The notes below the pieces were generated by a model that was given only the letters and a program-made list of their open reading frames with translations, was not told the DNA's origin and ran no database searches. Shown here one piece after another: positions 59,944 through 64,000 of a stretch of 64,000 nucleotides of DNA. Each line of letters opens with the position of its first letter. The stretch's first letter is position 1. A program made the position numbers and the translations under genes. The stretch spans positions 5,766,001-5,830,000 of the forward strand of contig NC_060019.1 in assembly GCF_021134715.1 (NCBI RefSeq), in the 5' to 3' direction. Source of the DNA: Daphnia pulex. Taxonomy: Eukaryota > Arthropoda > Branchiopoda > Diplostraca > Daphniidae.

Positions 59944-62900
59944 TTAACACTGGACGATGGTGGGGGGTTCGTCTTTCTTCTTTTTGCAGTCGCCTTCATA
60001 AACACATTTGCGGATTTCCAGGCCAATGGCTCGAGCCAGCGGGGGTGGCACGGCATTACCTACCTGGAAAAACGTAAAAAAGGGCAAAATAATGAGAGAG
60101 TCAATTTTCGTTCGACCTTTTTAAGAGAGAAACCATATTTCCGGTTCGAACCTGTCGATGTTTGTCGGTAATGTTGCCGAAGAAGCGGTACGAATCAGGA
60201 AAACCTTGCGAGCGAGCACACTCTCGTACACTGACGACGCGGTGCTGTTCCGGATGCAACACACGGCCCTATTCAAACAGAAAGATAAAGAAACTGGGGG
60301 GACTTGTTTTACTTCAGATATGGCTGGATACCTGTTTCCCCATGGGCTCGGGGTTGGTAATTGTTGTTGAGAAAAATCCATCCCATTCCAGACGTCCGTA
60401 AAGTCCGGCCCAGTTGTTGTGTCGGTTACCCGTGTGCGGAAGACACCACGGAATGAGCGTGTTGTGTTGTTTGTCCAACGGATCGCATTGTCGCCCTTCG
60501 GCGCAAGAACAAACTCCTCGCATCGCTCCGCTTAAAGAACGTCCGTTCTTGTCTTCGTGAGTGTAACGAAGTTTAACCGTCATGACGCCATCCTTTAGAC
60601 GAACTTCTGTATTGGGTAAATCACGCCAATCCGAGCCTGGTTTCGACGGAATAAAGGCGATACGTGCTTCGACTAATGGCGCCATTTCCTTGGAAATGTG
60701 ATCTCGAAGGACGCTGGATTGTTCCGATTCCGTTCCGCGCATCCATCGCTGGAAGTGAGATTGTGGATCGCCTCCGTACGATATTTCTTCCTGTTTAGCG
60801 CCGTTGGGGATTTCAGGTAGATCAGACATGGCGTCACGAACTGTGACGGTGCGATATGGAGCGGATAAGAGCCAGCGGCAATTGGAGTAAAACTTATCGC
60901 GGCCGACAGCTACTGATAGTTGGCACCCTCTACGGCTGAAGACGTGAGTCGGCTCGGGATACAATGGAAGCTTTTCACCGGGTGCAGCTGCGAAAATAAA
61001 CGCTCGCCGTCTAGTCTGCGAAACGCCGTAGTTACCGGCTTGTAGGACTCCGAAAGTGCATTGATAGCCCATTCGAACTAAGCAGCGCATTGTTAGTTTC
61101 AGGACCATGTTCCGCTTGAATGAAACAAAGTTACGGACGTTTTCCAGAATGAAGAATCGCGGGCGGTAGTAATCGCAATAACTCAAATAAGAAACAATTA
61201 AAGAGTTACGGAATGATGAATATTGGCGAGAATTGAAGCGATTCATGCCGCTGAAACCTTGGCATGGCGGCCCTCCACAGAGCAGCTCTACGCCGTCTTT
61301 TGGTGGTAGAGCTTGTCCGTTTTGTTCCAGTAGGCCGTCAATGGCCATCTTGAGGATAGTATTACAATCATCGGTAAAGACGGCAGCATCAGGATTGTTG
61401 AGTCGGAAAGCTTGAGCTGCCGTAGGCTCACACTCAATAGCCCAGTAGGTCTTGGCCACTCCCGACTGGTGTAGGCCTTCGGACAATCCGCCGCAACCGG
61501 CGAAAATGTCTAAAGTCTTGAGCGGTTCAATTTTAGGATACGATGGGTAGGTCGGCTGAATAGATTTTACACTTTTGAGTGACTTTCCACCTTTTCCTTT
61601 GGAACTGGAACCGATTCGCTCGGCTTCCACTGGTGGCGGCTCAAATTCCCGCTCAGCCGGGTTGTAGGCCTTATTGAAATACATGCGGTTAGGTCCACCC
61701 CGGACAAATTCTTCAATGGGTTCATCAATGGCAGTGCTGCAGACAAGGACGCACTTGTCTACAACTTTGTTTAACTCCAGTTTGTGTATCTCATCCGACC
61801 AGTAGACCAAATTCCAGTCAGAGCGAAAGCCTGCATCACGCCCCAAATGGGTGTCGGCCGGACGGTAGATGCGTTTAACTTTTAGACAGACTTCACGAGC
61901 ATTCAAATTGTTGTCTAAAATAAAGAAATCACGTTAGACACGAATGAATTAAATATTAATTGTTAATAATTAACTTACGCAGGATGCCATTATAGGCAAT
62001 ACCAACGACATAGCCAATACAGAATGGGTCGGGTGTGTCGTTATTCGATCCTTTGATGTTGTCCGTTTTCCTGTACTTTTCTGGGTAATATTCTTCGTCG
62101 TACTCTACTCCGAAAATATCATCTTCCTCTGGATCAATCTTCTCCTTTTTAACAATACTCCCATCTGGCCCCCGCATTGCATAAGCGCCCGGTTCGAGGA
62201 AAACGGCTTCACCGACTTTGATATCCAATTCGTGCCATGTGACGCTGTCAAAACCGCCTGAATCCAACTTGTTGCCCAATTTGGCAAAATCACGTTGGCG
62301 GATAACATCCAGGCGATCACAGCAGGGACATCCTTTGATGTTGTTTACTACGTCCGGGCATTCGGGTGGATCTTCAAAACGGCCGGTCCGTCCATGGTAG
62401 AGATAGCGGTACCAAAACGTCGTGTCGGAATGATCTTCTTCGCTCTGAAATAAAGACGGGTCATCTGATCCACCTTCTGCTTTCCATTTGACGGGATCCA
62501 CTGGTTTGTACTTGACGTTGACAACTTTCACGACGGCAGACAGGAGTAGGTCTTCGCAATCTTCAATCAGAACAAGTTCTCTGGGATCGTCGCAAGTTTC
62601 TCCCAGCACAGTGTCAGTTCCACGGCAAAACCAGCGGGCGTGTAGAAACTGCTCCCCACTTTTCCCATCTTCCCATAAAGCTATGACTTCGGCAATATAC
62701 ATGGGAATGCTAGGATCATCCGGTTCGATGGTGACGTGGCCTCCGGCAAAGACGCGCATGTCTCCGTTGACAATCGCGGCAGAGTAGAAAGTGAGATCGT
62801 CGACTTCTTTCAATTCCGGTCCATCCCATTCAATTTTGTAGGCGTGGCGCTTGACAGGTTTTTTGTGGTCGACATCCAGACTCACCACCTCAATTTCCGT

Positions 62901-64000
62901 GTCGAGAACAGCGTCCAGTTCGTCATCGTCGTCTGCCACTTGAACAGCTCTATTCGGACACTTCCGGAGGACACAACTCTGTTTGCTGCGACCGGAACCG
63001 CCAAATTTCACCATGTCTCGACAGAAATTGCACTTACCGCAGTCTGTTTGCTGGCAGGCTTCGCAAATACCACAGCGAGTACGGCGAGGAGCAGACGTAG
63101 GGCCGAATTTGTCCTCTCCTTGCTCCATTTGATCACGGAAAAAGCTCTCGAAGACGTAACCAACCAATGGCGTAGTAGTAGCTTTTGTCCAGTTGGGGCC
63201 TTTTTTGGCTTTAGGCTGGCGTCTCTTCTCCAATTTTCGGGTAGCTCTTCTCTTACCGAGTGTGATACCTGACAATTGAATCAGCGTACGCATACACGGG
63301 CTAAGAATAAGTGGCGGCTCGTCTTCGGCTCCAGCTGCATCAAAGTGATATACGCGATCGCAGACAAATTCGGCGTAGCGCAAAAGAGAATCCTCCGATA
63401 CGCGGGAACCATTGGGCATCAAAGAATTCTGCAGTCTAGTCAGTAGATCTTCATATTCGGCGTTGTCGTCTTCGATCAAGAGCTCGATGACCGTCTTGCT
63501 CAGAAAAATCTTTTCTTCCAACTCGTTCATGATGGGTTCGTACAATTCTGAAGCCGACATTAAATAGTAGTCAGCATAAGAAGTGGCGAAACCTGAAAAT
63601 TGATAAATGAATACAGGAATATTTTTAAAACATCTAATTAATAAATTAAAACATACACATGATTGCTTTTTCTCCTCCATCGAAGCCACTGATGAACCAC
63701 TCGTTGATGGGCCCGATCTCTTTCGTCGCAATACCTCCTTCGACACCCGGGTTATCGTTCCACACAGGCTTAACGTAACCATAAGCGAAGAGTAAATGGT
63801 TAGCTTCGATTGCACCCCCGTCTAGATGACATAAATGGCCAGGTTCGTCGTAAATGCCAAACTGGGTGAGCTTCAAGATGGGTCTTTGATCCAATTCTGA
63901 CATGACCTCTTCTTCACCAGTGAACAAGCTCAACGATGGATCAGTTAGAGCAATAATTTCTTCAATGGAATCTGCTGGTGGACCAGGGAAATATTTCAAA
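59944..64000 (-). CDS. Dnmt1: DNA (cytosine-5)-methyltransferase 1, C-terminal part (5' end beyond window)
   Basis: Exons, right to left: beyond 64000-63657, 63592-61979, 61914-60332, 60268-60152, 60063-59944 (stop). About 1,259 residues are visible. Domains in order: RFTS domain ([17 protein letters not shown] ... [10 protein letters not shown]), CXXC zinc finger ([19 protein letters not shown] ... KQSCVLRKC), two BAH domains, then the methyltransferase: motif [13 protein letters not shown], motif [12 protein letters not shown] with the catalytic Cys, motif VI LENVRNF, motif VIII QTRRRAF, motif [13 protein letters not shown], motif [15 protein letters not shown]. It copies CpG methylation onto new DNA at replication forks. 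All catalytic motifs are intact. The N-terminal PCNA/DMAP part lies outside the window. Two minus-strand exon ends overlap spurious plus ORFs. Confidence 0.98.

Overview
The window looks like nuclear DNA of a branchiopod crustacean, most likely Daphnia or a close relative. This is inference from small GT-AG introns (mostly 60-90 bp), arthropod-type gene content, a Dnmt1 gene, and a vasa-like gene with zinc knuckles. It splits into two contrasting halves.

Left half (about 1-30 kb) is accessory and repeat-rich. It contains: an OTU-protease-like gene relic (about 0.6-4.9 kb) carrying a 1,031-bp near-perfect foldback element with TA target duplications; several small inverted-repeat (MITE-like) elements; an LTR-like block; a Tc1-like end with two direct repeats; hAT transposase relics; a LINE reverse-transcriptase scrap; a DUF4806-like gene whose fifth visible exon is split by a very young gag-only Copia element (two 621-bp LTRs that read the same, AAATA target duplication); and a 1.17-kb hAT-derived repeat present twice in direct orientation (20.9 and 27.0 kb). 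Between and around those repeats lies a cluster of unrecognised multi-exon genes. Two are on the minus strand with ORFs 6 nt apart, and two related ones are on the plus strand (one with C2H2 fingers, one ending in an RRM-like module). The downstream repeat copy interrupts the second plus-strand gene.

Right half (about 31-64 kb) holds six conserved eukaryotic genes: NAC-beta/BTF3 (-), a MuSK/Nrk-type receptor tyrosine kinase with Ig-Ig-Frizzled-Kringle-TM-kinase order reconstructed over 11 exons and 14 kb (-), a vasa-like DEAD-box helicase with seven CCHC knuckles over 15 coding exons (+), FAF2/UBXD8 (+), fizzy-related/Cdh1 (-) and the C-terminal part of Dnmt1 (-, running off the right edge). 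For these six, splice phases add up exactly to open reading frames in my reading. They are housekeeping, signalling, germline and epigenetic genes with no evident shared pathway.

Large introns of the receptor kinase (35-47 kb) are full of GA/CT, GT, GGGCT and poly-Lys/Glu-type simple sequence, which makes many spurious ORFs. No rRNA, CRISPR array or bacterial-type operon was seen. One tRNA-like sequence (about 19.85 kb) looks like a SINE head or decayed tRNA.
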